Below, one piece after another: positions 23,934 through 35,334 of a stretch of DNA of 64,000 nt (positions are counted from its first letter, which is position 1; every line of letters begins with the position of its first letter). The position numbers and the translations under genes were made by a program. This stretch comes from Coffea arabica (taxonomy: Eukaryota; Streptophyta; Magnoliopsida; Gentianales; Rubiaceae), in contig NC_092326.1 in NCBI RefSeq assembly GCF_036785885.1, positions 41,316,287-41,380,286 on the forward strand, in the 5' to 3' direction. Under the pieces are notes generated by a model. It worked only from the letters and a program-made list of their open reading frames with translations, was not told where the DNA came from and did not search any database.

Positions 23934-26900
23934 TGTGAGGCCCCAGTCCGTTCTACGTTGAGATATTCATTAGCTGGGCGGTAACGTCTGATTTTAGGAG
24001 TATTTCGAAAACCCTATGTAGGGATTAAAATTTAAAGCCCTACTATCCAATTATTCCATAATAAGTGCAAGTGAGCCTAGAAAGTAGGGTTTCACTCTTT
24101 GGTTTCAGGATTGGAGCAAAATTAGGGTTTTTGCAATTTTCGCCGGATGAAATTTTGGTACGGAAAAAGGATCAAATTTGGTGATTAAAAGTGACTTTTA
24201 AGTGAGAAATAATATGTGATTAGGAGCAATAAGATAAGGTTAGTGAATAGGAAGTCAAAACCCTAGTACGTGTGTTTTAAGAAAAAACGGCGCGAACCGG
24301 CGGGTCCCGCGCATTACCGATTGAACGCACCAATTGACCACCACTTACTTGCTATACAAGTTTACCATTAATGGAACAAAATATCTTCCCCCTCTTAGCT
24401 TCTTATTGGCCGAAAATTAGAGGTTAGAAATGCAACAAGAGAGAGAAAAATTTGTGGTCAAGGTTAGTCCAAGTGTTGAAAGAATTTGTGGTCACAATTA
24501 AGCCTTGATCATCTTACCTTCCTATAAGACAACTTGAGCCTTTTCTCCCTCATTCTTTCTTGCTAAGTGCCGAGCTCAAGGGGAGAGAAAAGAAGAGCAA
24601 GAACAACAAATTTTCCTTCTTGATTTGCTTCAATTAAGTTAGAAATCCAAATCTAAACCGATTAAACTCACCTTTGAGTGTCTAAGTAGTGAAGTGTTGG
24701 AGAGTTTTTGGAAAGGAAAGCTAGGAGGACACTTGGTGGACACCAATCAAGGTGAGGATGCTGATTTCCCTAAATTTTACCTTCAATCTTGTGTAAATTA
24801 GCTTGGTAACTTCAAATCGGTGGTGAATAATGGATGCAATCATGATTTGAGGGTTTTTCCCTTTTGGTTTTATGAACTAGAGCTTGCTGAATTGCTGCCC
24901 AACTTAGAGTGTGTATGATATATGTGCAACTAAAGTTATATAAGGTTGTTTAGTGGTGATTAGAACCAGAAATTTGAGGAAATTACACTTAGAGCTAAGA
25001 ATTCCAGATTTCTGGAAAATTTCCCAAGCATTCTGTCCGAAATTGTACCTATATGATAGAGGCCGAATTGGCCTTTGGTCAAAGAAGGAAAGTTGTAGAG
25101 AATGGTATTTTATGTGTGCCTATAAAATTTCAGCTCAATCGGAGCAACGTAGCTCGTGAAAAGTCCAAAATACCCTTACTGTTTTAAGTATTTCCCAGCA
25201 GTCCGTTTCTTCAGTTCAGTCCAGTTTATCACGATTTTTGACCAGGATCCATTCTGATTTAGCTCTGGGCCAAAACATAAAAGTTGTAGTGTTCTGAAGT
25301 AGCTTTAAAATGCCTCAAAGAAAACCTGATTCGGACTTGTGTACACTGAGTTATGTCCATTACAGTGTTCTGCGTTTAAACAACCGACGAATTGGTTTCT
25401 GGTTTAGTAATTCGAGAATTTGACTAAGTTACATTAGAAACTGGATTACGTGATCTTCATGAATGTTGTAGATCTGTGTCTTAGCTTCGAAACGGCGTAG
25501 GTTTTGTTTTAATCCGATAAGCGTAGCCTTGGATATGGTATTACCGCATTTGTACGTCAAATCTGTCTTGTGCTAAGTTGAATTTCTGCACTTGTAATTG
25601 TTGTGAATCTTGTTTTTATGATGTTGTGAGCCTATGGAACGGCTCTTGGCTTGAATTGTTTTATGTGTGATGTTGGATTGTGGTTGAAGAAAAATAATGA
25701 AGCCTAAATGGCTGGAAATTAGGTAAACACAAAGGGCATGCTGCCCGACTTTACGCTCGAGGACCTTTGCTACTTTGGTTATCGAGGGTTATACGTTAGT
25801 TCTTGGCCAAAACATCAAAGTTTTAGCCTTACGTCTCAGCTTTCTAACGCCTCTGGAATTTCTTGATTTCGATTTTTGAGCCGTGAGTTACGGCCTTGCA
25901 AACAGGGCCTGTTTGGTAACCCACCATGAAACGGCTGGCACTATTTCGTGCCTTTTGACCTATATCTATTGAGATCTAGGTTAAGGTGTCTTCACGAAAA
26001 TTGTAGCCCTTTCTCATAGCTTCGAAACGGTGTCTCGTTCACCTTGATCCGATATTCCTAGCCTAACTTTTGACCAAAACGGTTTGAGATGGCCGATTTG
26101 GCCGTCCCGTTTGCCGTTCCGCGCGCGCGCGTGTGCCCCTTTTTGCCGTTTTCGCACTTGCGCGTGCCAATTTTGCCGTTTTGCTTGTTTTATGTATGTT
26201 AGTAGCCGTTTGTGATATATTGTGACACAATCTTCGATTTCAGACGGTGGTGAACTAGGCAGAGCCGGTGGGGCCCACTACTAGCCAATAAACGAAGTGC
26301 TTTCCGCTTTTGTACTACTTTTGTGTTTTGGGTAAGTACTCAGGCCGCTTTTGTATGTTAGTTGCTTATGTGTTTCGATATGTATGAAGAGGGTACTTAG
26401 ACGAGGGTGTACTTTATCGCACTCGCTCTAAACCCTAATTTGCACACATATTTGTACATGGCTTATGTATATGAGCAATTTTGGAACTAAAACCCTTGAA
26501 CTAGTGGCTCGGGGTGACTTTTGAATAATTTTGTGAATTTTGTGAGTTTGAGGTTGAACTCAATACCTAGATGGACTATTCGAGCCGGTTAGGGCTTGGT
26601 CGAAGTCAGTCCAACTTGGTTTGAGGTCACCAAGTTTGTGAACCCGGTTCGCTGAGTATGTGAACCAATTTTGTGACCCGAGCTTGTGACTCAATCTCAA
26701 GTTTGTGATTTCGTTCGCCTGGGCAAGTTTGTGAGGTGACTGGCCAGTGAGGGTGATAAGGTGTTCGGTGGGTGTACAAGTGGAGTTCTACGGACCGTGT
26801 TTGTGGTCGACGGAGTGTCGACAGGAGGTCACGCATGGCACCCGACTTGGCTTTGGAGCCACCTGTATCCTTATTATGTGATGTTACTTTTTCTGCTTTT

Positions 26901-27346
26901 GCTTTACTCTTGCTGTGGAACTACTGTTACGTGTAATTTACGCTTTCGCCCCTGTTTACTTACTAAGCACATAGCTTACCCCGTTCCTTTTCTTTTCCTT
27001 AGCAGGGGCCGACGCGGGGACTTTTGGCACATACACTAGTATAGTATAGTTAGATTTGCTTGTAATAGCGGACAATTAGAATGTTTGTTTTTATTGTGGT
27101 GATTTGTATAAGGACCCTCCTTAGGGTCTACCTTTTGGTTTTGGTGGTAATTATAAGGATGTAATAGTTTGAGTAGGTACTTTTGGAGAATGTAATTATA
27201 ACTCTTTTGGGATTGTATATAGTGTGTAAGGTACACTTTTGGATTCTCTGGCTCTTATCGTTTTAAGTTTTGAGCCCTGGCGCGAGCTAGGCAGGCGGCC
27301 CGCCGATACCCTTGGGCTCGCCCTTGGGAGAAGTGGGGTCGTCACA
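23934..27346 (+). repeat. First LTR of the gag-only Gypsy element
   Basis: 3413 bp, starts TGTGAGGCCCC and ends GGGGTCGTCACA. Long LTRs are usual in the Del/Tekay branch. A run of TTGTGA-type short motifs lies at about 26530-26740. Confidence 0.95.
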
Positions 27347-27348
27347 GT

Positions 27349-27360
27349 TGGTATCAGAGC
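27349..27360 (+). other. Primer binding site (initiator Met tRNA), first internal region
   Basis: TGGTATCAGAGC, two bases after the LTR end; the standard plant initiator-Met match. Confidence 0.9.
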
Positions 27361-27490
27361 GCCTAGGTTAGAGGACTTGAGCAATTGTGGGACATACGTG
27401 ATAGGCATTAGGCATATTTGACCCTTTTAAGTTGAATGGTATCTTTTAAGCTGAAATGCCGGTTGACTGACGACTTAATGTTTTGTAGGT

Positions 27491-28063
27491 ATGTATAGGG
27501 GCAGTTCGAGTGGTGCGGAATCCAGTGGTGTGGGACCGAGACCTCCGAGTAGGAGGGGACCAGAGGATCGAGCGCTGCGTAAGCGGGCGATCCGTTATAG
27601 GCAGAGGCTGGGAGAGCCTTACACTTTGTACTCTCTCTTTGGCCAGGTGTCGCGCCGACCCTGCGCATGTTGGTATACACATGGCTATCCCGACGAGGTA
27701 GTCATAGCATTGGATGACGAGCGGTATTACCTCGACAGGACAGTCGAGACTCTGAGGGCACAGCTAGACGAGGCTAGAGCAGATGGCCGTAAGCAGGCGA
27801 GGCGTATTGAATACTTGGAGCGGAGTCTCCGAGAGGAGAGAGAGAGGACGGACGCTCTACACCGTCAGCTTCAGGATACACACCAGCACCTCTTCGCTAT
27901 GAAGAGGCAGCTGAGGGATAGGGCTCGGAGTATGTCTGTCGACTGCGAGCTCCTTCTAGATCTAGCCGCAGAGGCACCACCACGAGCCACCGGTCCAGAG
28001 AGGATGGACGAGGTGGACACGTTAGGTTCCGTTGGGAACCTAGGCCCTAGGGGAGGCGATTAG
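27491..28063 (+). CDS. Gag-only element, first ORF (190 aa, coiled coil), copy A
   Basis: Open frame between the primer site and gag. The N-terminal part (about residues 1-60) is Arg- and Ser-rich; residues about 80-150 are a charged heptad-like stretch rich in Arg, Glu and Leu, predicted to form a coiled coil. It has no pol-type domain that I recognise. An extra ORF before gag is unusual for a Del/Tekay-type element. It is present unchanged but for one residue-neutral site in copy B. It may help RNA or capsid assembly, but that is a guess. Confidence 0.6.
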   Translation: MYRGSSSGAESSGVGPRPPSRRGPEDRALRKRAIRYRQRLGEPYTLYSLFGQVSRRPCACWYTHGYPDEVVIALDDERYYLDRTVETLRAQLDEARADGRKQARRIEYLERSLREERERTDALHRQLQDTHQHLFAMKRQLRDRARSMSVDCELLLDLAAEAPPRATGPERMDEVDTLGSVGNLGPRGGD

Positions 28064-28384
28064 GGTCGCTTTTGTACTTTTGTACTTTTGTTTAGCTAGT
28101 GTATGACTTTTGTTAGAACTAGCATGACTACTTTCTTTTGTTATTTGGTTGTCTGACTAGATTTTGGAGCCAGTGCTCATGTGTACGTTGGGTTTTGTAC
28201 CGACTGGAGGTCGGTGATGTGTAAATCTTTTGATGTGACCTTGTAAATATATGCATATATTTGCGTAGCATTTTGAACTTATGTTTTATGTGTCTTTTGT
28301 TCATACGCTTTACGTTCGTACTTTTGCTCATAGTCTGGATAATAAGCATATGTCATGTTCCGATCTATAGACTTTTGCACTTAA

Positions 28385-29587
28385 ATGGCCTCCGGTACTA
28401 GAGATGAAAGGCAAGGGCGAGGCTCTGAAGGAAATAATGAGAGTGGGCCGGACCAAGTCGCTACGGCTATCCAGCGGATGGCCGATCTTCTGGAGCGAAT
28501 GTCAAATCAACAAGGCCAGGGGAGCAGTATGGGGAATCCTGGACATAATCAGGGACATAATCCGGGTAATCACGAGGGTGAAGACCGTGCCTTGGAGCGA
28601 TTCCAAAAATTCGCACCCCCAAAGTTTATAGGTGGACCCGACCCTCACTTAGCGGAGGGTTGGATGGACCGTATGCTAGATATTTTTGCCACGCTTAGGT
28701 ACTCGGAAGAACGGCAGATATCCTTTGCTGCTTTTCAGTTCGAAGGGGCCGCTCGAGCCTGGTGGAACGTGATTAAAGTCAAGTGGGAGCGCGAACAGAC
28801 CCCTTGGACCTGGATCAACTTTACACGGGAGTTTAATGAAAAATACCTGCCGCCCATTGTGCAAGAAAAACGGGAAGATGATTTCATCCGCCTACGTCAA
28901 GGGGCATCGAGTGTGGCGGAGTACGAAACTCAGTTTACAAAGCTCTCTCGCTTTGCCCCAGAGCTGGTGCTGACGGAGCAAAAGAGAATTCGCCGCTTTA
29001 CTCAAGGCTTAAATGTAGAAATTCAGGAAGCATTGGCGGCCGCACAGCTGGACACCTTTAGCCAAGCGCTAGAAAAAGCACAACGGATTGAGACTGCCAG
29101 GGGACAGGTTAAAGCCTTCCATGACCGGAAAAGGAGGCAACCCAGTTCGAACGATTCCCTGGTTGGACAGAGTTCGCGAAACGAGCCACCTGCTAAGACG
29201 AGTAAGGGCACAGATGGTCCACGACCTACAAGAACCCTGAATAGCTTTGGGCGAGGTCAGATACTGCAAGAGGCCCAGAGGAGTGCTCAGCGTGGAGGGT
29301 CAAGCACGGCCACTAAGCCAACCTGTGGTTTCTGTGGGGGCAATCACACCGATGAAAACTGTTGGAAAAATAGTTCGGTACGGAAATGCTTCAAATGTGG
29401 TAGTACCGAACATCTGATTGCCCGGTGCCCTAAGATACAGAAGGATGGACTCAAACCACCGACTGAAGGGACCACAACTAAGCCGTCAAGTGTAGGGGAA
29501 AATCGATCCAAAGGGCCAGCAAGGGTCTATGCGATGGGTCAACCTGAGATGACGAGTCCTTCGGTGGACCTTGAAGGTACGCTTTGA
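28385..29587 (+). CDS. Gag of the gag-only Gypsy element, copy A (400 aa)
   Basis: Capsid-type retrotransposon gag domain over about residues 70-250, followed by two zinc knuckles, at 314-326 (C-X2-C-X3-H-X4-C) and 335-348 (C-X2-C-X4-H-X4-C). The frame closes about 50 bp before the downstream LTR, shortly after the point where a protease would follow in full-length relatives. The frame is open and looks whole; the element must rely on partner elements for reverse transcriptase and integrase. Confidence 0.9.
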   Translation: MASGTRDERQGRGSEGNNESGPDQVATAIQRMADLLERMSNQQGQGSSMGNPGHNQGHNPGNHEGEDRALERFQKFAPPKFIGGPDPHLAEGWMDRMLDIFATLRYSEERQISFAAFQFEGAARAWWNVIKVKWEREQTPWTWINFTREFNEKYLPPIVQEKREDDFIRLRQGASSVAEYETQFTKLSRFAPELVLTEQKRIRRFTQGLNVEIQEALAAAQLDTFSQALEKAQRIETARGQVKAFHDRKRRQPSSNDSLVGQSSRNEPPAKTSKGTDGPRPTRTLNSFGRGQILQEAQRSAQRGGSSTATKPTCGFCGGNHTDENCWKNSSVRKCFKCGSTEHLIARCPKIQKDGLKPPTEGTTTKPSSVGENRSKGPARVYAMGQPEMTSPSVDLEGTL

Positions 29588-29621
29588 ACAAACGAATCCA
29601 TTTCGAGGACGAAATTGTCCT

Positions 29622-29633
29622 AAGTGGGGGAGA
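29622..29633 (+). other. Polypurine tract, first internal region
   Basis: AAGTGGGGGAGA directly before the second LTR. Confidence 0.85.
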
Positions 29634-29634
29634 T

Positions 29635-32600
29635 TGTGAGGCCCCAGTCCGTTCTACGTTGAGATATTCATTAGCTGGGCGGTAACGTCTGATTTTAGGA
29701 GTATTTCGAAAACCCTATGTAGGGATTAAGATTTAAAGCCCTACTATCCAATTATTCCATAATAAGTGCAAGTGAGCCTAGAAAGTAGGGTTTCACTCTT
29801 TGGTTTCAGGATTGGAGCAAAATTAGGGTTTTTGCAATTTTCGCCGGATGAAATTTTGGTACGGAAAAAGGATCAAATTTGGTGATTAAAAGTGACTTTT
29901 AAGTGAGAAATAATATGTGATTAGGAGCAATAAGATAAGGTTAGTGAATAGGAAGTCAAAACCCTAGTACGTGTGTTTTAAGAAAAAACGGCGCGAACCG
30001 GCGGGTCCCGCGCATTACCGATTGAACGCACCAATTGACCACCACTTACTTGCTATACAAGTTTACCATTAATGGAACAAAATATCTTCCCCCTCTTAGC
30101 TTCTTATTGGCCGAAAATTAGAGGTTAGAAATGCAACAAGAGAGAGAAAAATTTGTGGTCAAGGTTAGTCCAAGTGTTGAAAGAATTTGTGGTCACAATT
30201 AAGCCTTGATCATCTTACCTTCCTATAAGACAACTTGAGCCTTTTCTCCCTCATTCTTTCTTGCTAAGTGCCGAGCTCAAGGGGAGAGAAAAGAAGAGCA
30301 AGAACAACAAATTTTCCTTCTTGATTTGCTTCAATTAAGTTAGAAATCCAAATCTAAACCGATTAAACTCACCTTTGAGTGTCTAAGTAGTGAAGTGTTG
30401 GAGAGTTTTTGGAAAGGAAAGCTAGGAGGACACTTGGTGGACACCAATCAAGGTGAGGATGCTGATTTCCCTAAATTTTACCTTCAATCTTGTGTAAATT
30501 AGCTTGGTAACTTCAAATCGGTGGTGAATAATGGATGCAATCATGATTTGAGGGTTTTTCCCTTTTGGTTTTATGAACTAGGGCTTGCTGAATTGCTGCC
30601 CAACTTAGAGTGTGTATGATATATGTGCAACTAAAGTTATATAAGGTTGTTTAGTGGTGATTAGAACCAGAAATTTGAGGAAATTACACTTAGAGCTAAG
30701 AATTCCAGATTTCTGGAAAATTTCCCAAGCATTCTGTCCGAAATTGTACCTATATGATAGAGGCCGAATTGGCCTTTGGTCAAAGAAGGAAAGTTGTAGA
30801 GAATGGTATTTTATGTGTGCCTATAAAATTTCAGCTCAATCGGAGCAACGTAGCTCGTGAAAAGTCCAAAATACCCTTACTGTTTTAAGTATTTCCCAGC
30901 AGTCCGTTTCTTCAGTTCAGTCCAGTTTATCACGATTTTTGACCAGGATCCATTCTGATTTAGCTCTGGGCCAAAACATAAAAGTTGTAGTGTTCTGAAG
31001 TAGCTTTAAAATGCCTCAAAGAAAACCTGATTCGGACTTGTGTACACTGAGTTATGTCCATTACAGTGTTCTGCGTTTAAACAACCGACGAATTGGTTTC
31101 TGGTTTAGTAATTCGAGAATTTGACTAAGTTACATTAGAAACTGGATTACGTGATCTTCATGAATGTTGTAGATCTGTGTCTTAGCTTCGAAACGGCGTA
31201 GGTTTTGTTTTAATCCGATAAGCGTAGCCTTGGATATGGTATTACCGCATTTGTACGTCAAATCTGTCTTGTGCTAAGTTGAATTTCTGCACTTGTAATT
31301 GTTGTGAATCTTGTTTTTATGATGTTGTGAGCCTATGGAACGGCTCTTGGCTTGAATTGTTTTATGTGTGATGTTGGATTGTGGTTGAAGAAAAATAATG
31401 AAGCCTAAATGGCTGGAAATTAGGTAAACACAAAGGGCATGCTGCCCGACTTTACGCTCGAGGACCTTTGCTACTTTGGTTATCGAGGGTTATACGTTAG
31501 TTCTTGGCCAAAACATCAAAGTTTTAGCCTTACGTCTCAGCTTTCTAACGCCTCTGGAATTTCTTGATTTCGATTTTTGAGCCGTGAGTTACGGCCTTGC
31601 AAACAGGGCCTGTTTGGTAACCCACCATGAAACGGCTGGCACTATTTCGTGCCTTTTGACCTATATCTATTGAGATCTAGGTTAAGGTGTCTTCACGAAA
31701 ATTGTAGCCCTTTCTCATAGCTTCGAAACGGTGTCTCGTTCACCTTGATCCGATATTCCTAGCCTAACTTTTGACCAAAACGGTTTGAGATGGCCGATTT
31801 GGCCGTCCCGTTTGCCGTTCCGCGCGCGCGCGTGTGCCCCTTTTTGCCGTTTTCGCACTTGCGCGTGCCAATTTTGCCGTTTTGCTTGTTTTATGTATGT
31901 TAGTAGCCGTTTGTGATATATTGTGACACAATCTTCGATTTCAGACGGTGGTGAACTAGGCAGAGCCGGTGGGGCCCACTACTAGCCAATAAACGAAGTG
32001 CTTTCCGCTTTTGTACTACTTTTGTGTTTTGGGTAAGTACTCAGGCCGCTTTTGTATGTTAGTTGCTTATGTGTTTCGATATGTATGAAGAGGGTACTTA
32101 GACGAGGGTGTACTTTATCGCACTCGCTCTAAACCCTAATTTGCACACATATTTGTACATGGCTTATGTATATGAGCAATTTTGGAACTAAAACCCTTGA
32201 ACTAGTGGCTCGGGGTGACTTTTGAATAATTTTGTGAATTTTGTGAGTTTGAGGTTGAACTCAATACCTAGATGGACTATTCGAGCCGGTTAGGGCTTGG
32301 TCGAAGTCAGTCCAACTTGGTTTGAGGTCACCAAGTTTGTGAACCCGGTTCGCTGAGTATGTGAACCAATTTTGTGACCCGAGCTTGTGACTCAATCTCA
32401 AGTTTGTGATTTCGTTCGCCTGGGCAAGTTTGTGAGGTGACTGGCCAGTGAGGGTGATAAGGTGTTCGGTGGGTGTACAAGTGGAGTTCTACGGACCGTG
32501 TTTGTGGTCGACGGAGTGTCGACAGGAGGTCACGCATGGCACCCGACTTGGCTTTGGAGCCACCTGTATCCTTATTATGTGATGTTACTTTTTCTGCTTT

Positions 32601-33046
32601 TGCTTTACTCTTGCTGTGGAACTACTGTTACGTGTAATTTACGCTTTCGCCCCTGTTTACTTACTAAGCACATAGCTTACCCCGTTCCTTTTCTTTTCCT
32701 TAGCAGGGGCCGACGCGGGACTTTTGGCACATACACTAGTATAGTATAGTTAGATTTGCTTGTAATAGCGGACAATTAGAATGTTTGTTTTTATTGTGGT
32801 GATTTGTATAAGGACCCTCCTTAGGGTCTACCTTTTGGTTTTGGTGGTAATTATAAGGATGTAATAGTTTGAGTAGGTACTTTTGGAGAATGTAATTATA
32901 ACTCTTTTGGGATTGTATATAGTGTGTAAGGTACACTTTTGGATTCTCTGGCTCTTATCGTTTTAAGTTTTGAGCCCTGGCGCGAGCTAGGCAGGCGGCC
33001 CGCCGATACCCTTGGGCTCGCCCTTGGGAGAAGTGGGGTCGTCACA
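29635..33046 (+). repeat. Second (middle) LTR of the gag-only Gypsy element
   Basis: 3412 bp, shared between the two internal regions. It has no target duplication of its own at either side, being bordered by a polypurine tract on the left and a primer site on the right. Confidence 0.95.
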
Positions 33047-33048
33047 GT

Positions 33049-33060
33049 TGGTATCAGAGC
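33049..33060 (+). other. Primer binding site, second internal region
   Basis: TGGTATCAGAGC, same placement as in the first internal region. Confidence 0.9.
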
Positions 33061-33190
33061 GCCTAGGTTAGAGGACTTGAGCAATTGTGGGACATACGTG
33101 ATAGGCATTAGGCATATTTGACCCTTTTAAGTTGAATGGTATCTTTTAAGCTGAAATGCCGGTTGACTGACGACTTAATGTTTTGTAGGT

Positions 33191-33763
33191 ATGTATAGGG
33201 GCAGTTCGAGTGGTGCGGAATCCAGTGGTGTGGGACCGAGACCTCCGAGTAGGAGGGGACCAGAGGATCGAGCGCTGCGTAAGCGGGCGATCCGTTATAG
33301 GCAGAGGCTGGGAGAGCCTTACACTTTGTACTCTCTCTTTGGCCAGGTGTCGCGCCGACCCTGCGCGTGTTGGTATACACATGGCTATCCCGACGAGGTA
33401 GTCATAGCATTGGATGACGAGCGGTATTACCTCGACAGGACAGTCGAGACTCTGAGGGCACAGCTAGACGAGGCTAGAGCAGATGGCCGTAAGCAGGCGA
33501 GGCGTATTGAATACTTGGAGCGGAGTCTCCGAGAGGAGAGAGAGAGGACGGACGCTCTACACCGTCAGCTTCAGGATACACACCAGCACCTCTTCGCTAT
33601 GAAGAGGCAGCTGAGGGATAGGGCTCGGAGTATGTCTGTCGACTGCGAGCTCCTTCTAGATCTAGCCGCAGAGGCACCACCACGAGCCACCGGTCCAGAG
33701 AGGATGGACGAGGTGGACACGTTAGGTTCCGTTGGGAACCTAGGCCCTAGGGGAGGCGATTAG
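33191..33763 (+). CDS. Gag-only element, first ORF, copy B
   Basis: Same 190-residue Arg-rich, coiled-coil frame as copy A, encoding the same protein. Confidence 0.6.
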   Translation: MYRGSSSGAESSGVGPRPPSRRGPEDRALRKRAIRYRQRLGEPYTLYSLFGQVSRRPCACWYTHGYPDEVVIALDDERYYLDRTVETLRAQLDEARADGRKQARRIEYLERSLREERERTDALHRQLQDTHQHLFAMKRQLRDRARSMSVDCELLLDLAAEAPPRATGPERMDEVDTLGSVGNLGPRGGD

Positions 33764-34084
33764 GGTCGCTTTTGTACTTTTGTACTTTTGTTTAGCTAGT
33801 GTATGACTTTTGTTAGAACTAGCATGACTACTTTCTTTTGTTATTTGGTTGTCTGACTAGATTTTGGAGCCAGTGCTCATGTGTACGTTGGGTTTTGTAC
33901 CGACTGGAGGTCGGTGATGTGTAAATCTTTTGATGTGACCTTGTAAATATATGCATATATTTGCGTAGCATTTTGAACTTATGTTTTATGTGTCTTTTGT
34001 TCATACGCTTTACGTTCGTACTTTTGCTCATAGTCTGGATAATAAGCATATGTCATGTTCCGATCTATAGACTTTTGCACTTAA

Positions 34085-35287
34085 ATGGCCTCCGGTACTA
34101 GAGATGAAAGGCAAGGGCGAGGCTCTGAAGGAAATAATGAGAGTGGGCCGGACCAAGTCGCTACGGCTATCCAGCGGATGGCCGATCTTCTGGAGCGAAT
34201 GTCAAATCAACAAGGCCAGGGGAGCAGTATGGGGAATCCTGGACATAATCAGGGACATAATCCGGGTAATCACGAGGGTGAAGACCGTGCCTTGGAGCGA
34301 TTCCAAAAATTCGCACCCCCAAAGTTTATAGGTGGACCCGACCCTCACTTAGCGGAGGGTTGGATGGACCGTATGCTAGATATTTTTGCCACGCTTAGGT
34401 ACTCGGAAGAACGGCAGATATCCTTTGCTGCTTTTCAGTTCGAAGGGGCCGCTCGAGCCTGGTGGAACGTGATTAAAGTCAAGTGGGAGCGCGAACAGAC
34501 CCCTTGGACCTGGATCAACTTTACACGGGAGTTTAATGAAAAATACCTGCCGCCCATTGTGCAAGAAAAACGGGAAGATGATTTCATCCGCCTACGTCAA
34601 GGGGCATCGAGTGTGGCGGAGTACGAAACTCAGTTTACAAAGCTCTCTCGCTTTGCCCCAGAGCTGGTGCTGACGGAGCAAAAGAGAATTCGCCGCTTTA
34701 CTCAAGGCTTAAATGTAGAAATTCAGGAAGCATTGGCGGCCGCACAGCTGGACACCTTTAGCCAAGCGCTAGAAAAAGCACAACGGATTGAGACTGCCAG
34801 GGGACAGGTTAAAGCCTTCCATGACCGGAAAAGGAGGCAACCCAGTTCGAACGATTCCCTGGTTGGACAGAGTTCGCGAAACGAGCCACCTGCTAAGACG
34901 AGTAAGGGCACAGATGGTCCACGACCTACAAGAACCCTGAATAGCTTTGGGCGAGGTCAGATACTGCAAGAGGCCCAGAGGAGTGCTCAGCGTGGAGGGT
35001 CAAGCACGGCCACTAAGCCAACCTGTGGTTTCTGTGGGGGCAATCACACCGATGAAAACTGTTGGAAAAATAGTTCGGTACGGAAATGCTTCAAATGTGG
35101 TAGTACCGAACATCTGATTGCCCGGTGCCCTAAGATACAGAAGGATGGACTCAAACCACCGACTGAAGGGACCACAACTAAGCCGTCAAGTGTAGGGGAA
35201 AATCGATCCAAAGGGCCAGCAAGGGTCTATGCGATGGGTCAACCTGAGATGACGAGTCCTTCGGTGGACCTTGAAGGTACGCTTTGA
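34085..35287 (+). CDS. Gag of the gag-only Gypsy element, copy B (400 aa)
   Basis: Encodes the same protein as copy A, with capsid region and two zinc knuckles. Identity at this level supports a very recent internal duplication of the element. Confidence 0.9.
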   Translation: MASGTRDERQGRGSEGNNESGPDQVATAIQRMADLLERMSNQQGQGSSMGNPGHNQGHNPGNHEGEDRALERFQKFAPPKFIGGPDPHLAEGWMDRMLDIFATLRYSEERQISFAAFQFEGAARAWWNVIKVKWEREQTPWTWINFTREFNEKYLPPIVQEKREDDFIRLRQGASSVAEYETQFTKLSRFAPELVLTEQKRIRRFTQGLNVEIQEALAAAQLDTFSQALEKAQRIETARGQVKAFHDRKRRQPSSNDSLVGQSSRNEPPAKTSKGTDGPRPTRTLNSFGRGQILQEAQRSAQRGGSSTATKPTCGFCGGNHTDENCWKNSSVRKCFKCGSTEHLIARCPKIQKDGLKPPTEGTTTKPSSVGENRSKGPARVYAMGQPEMTSPSVDLEGTL

Positions 35288-35321
35288 ACAAACGAATCCA
35301 TTTCGAGGACGAAATTGTCCT

Positions 35322-35333
35322 AAGTGGGGGAGA
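35322..35333 (+). other. Polypurine tract, second internal region
   Basis: AAGTGGGGGAGA directly before the third LTR. Confidence 0.85.
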
Positions 35334-35334
35334 T

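Noticed and set aside
29635-33046. Reading the Gypsy block as two separate neighbouring insertions
   Set aside because: Only one target duplication exists, around the whole block, and the middle LTR is shared by both internal regions.
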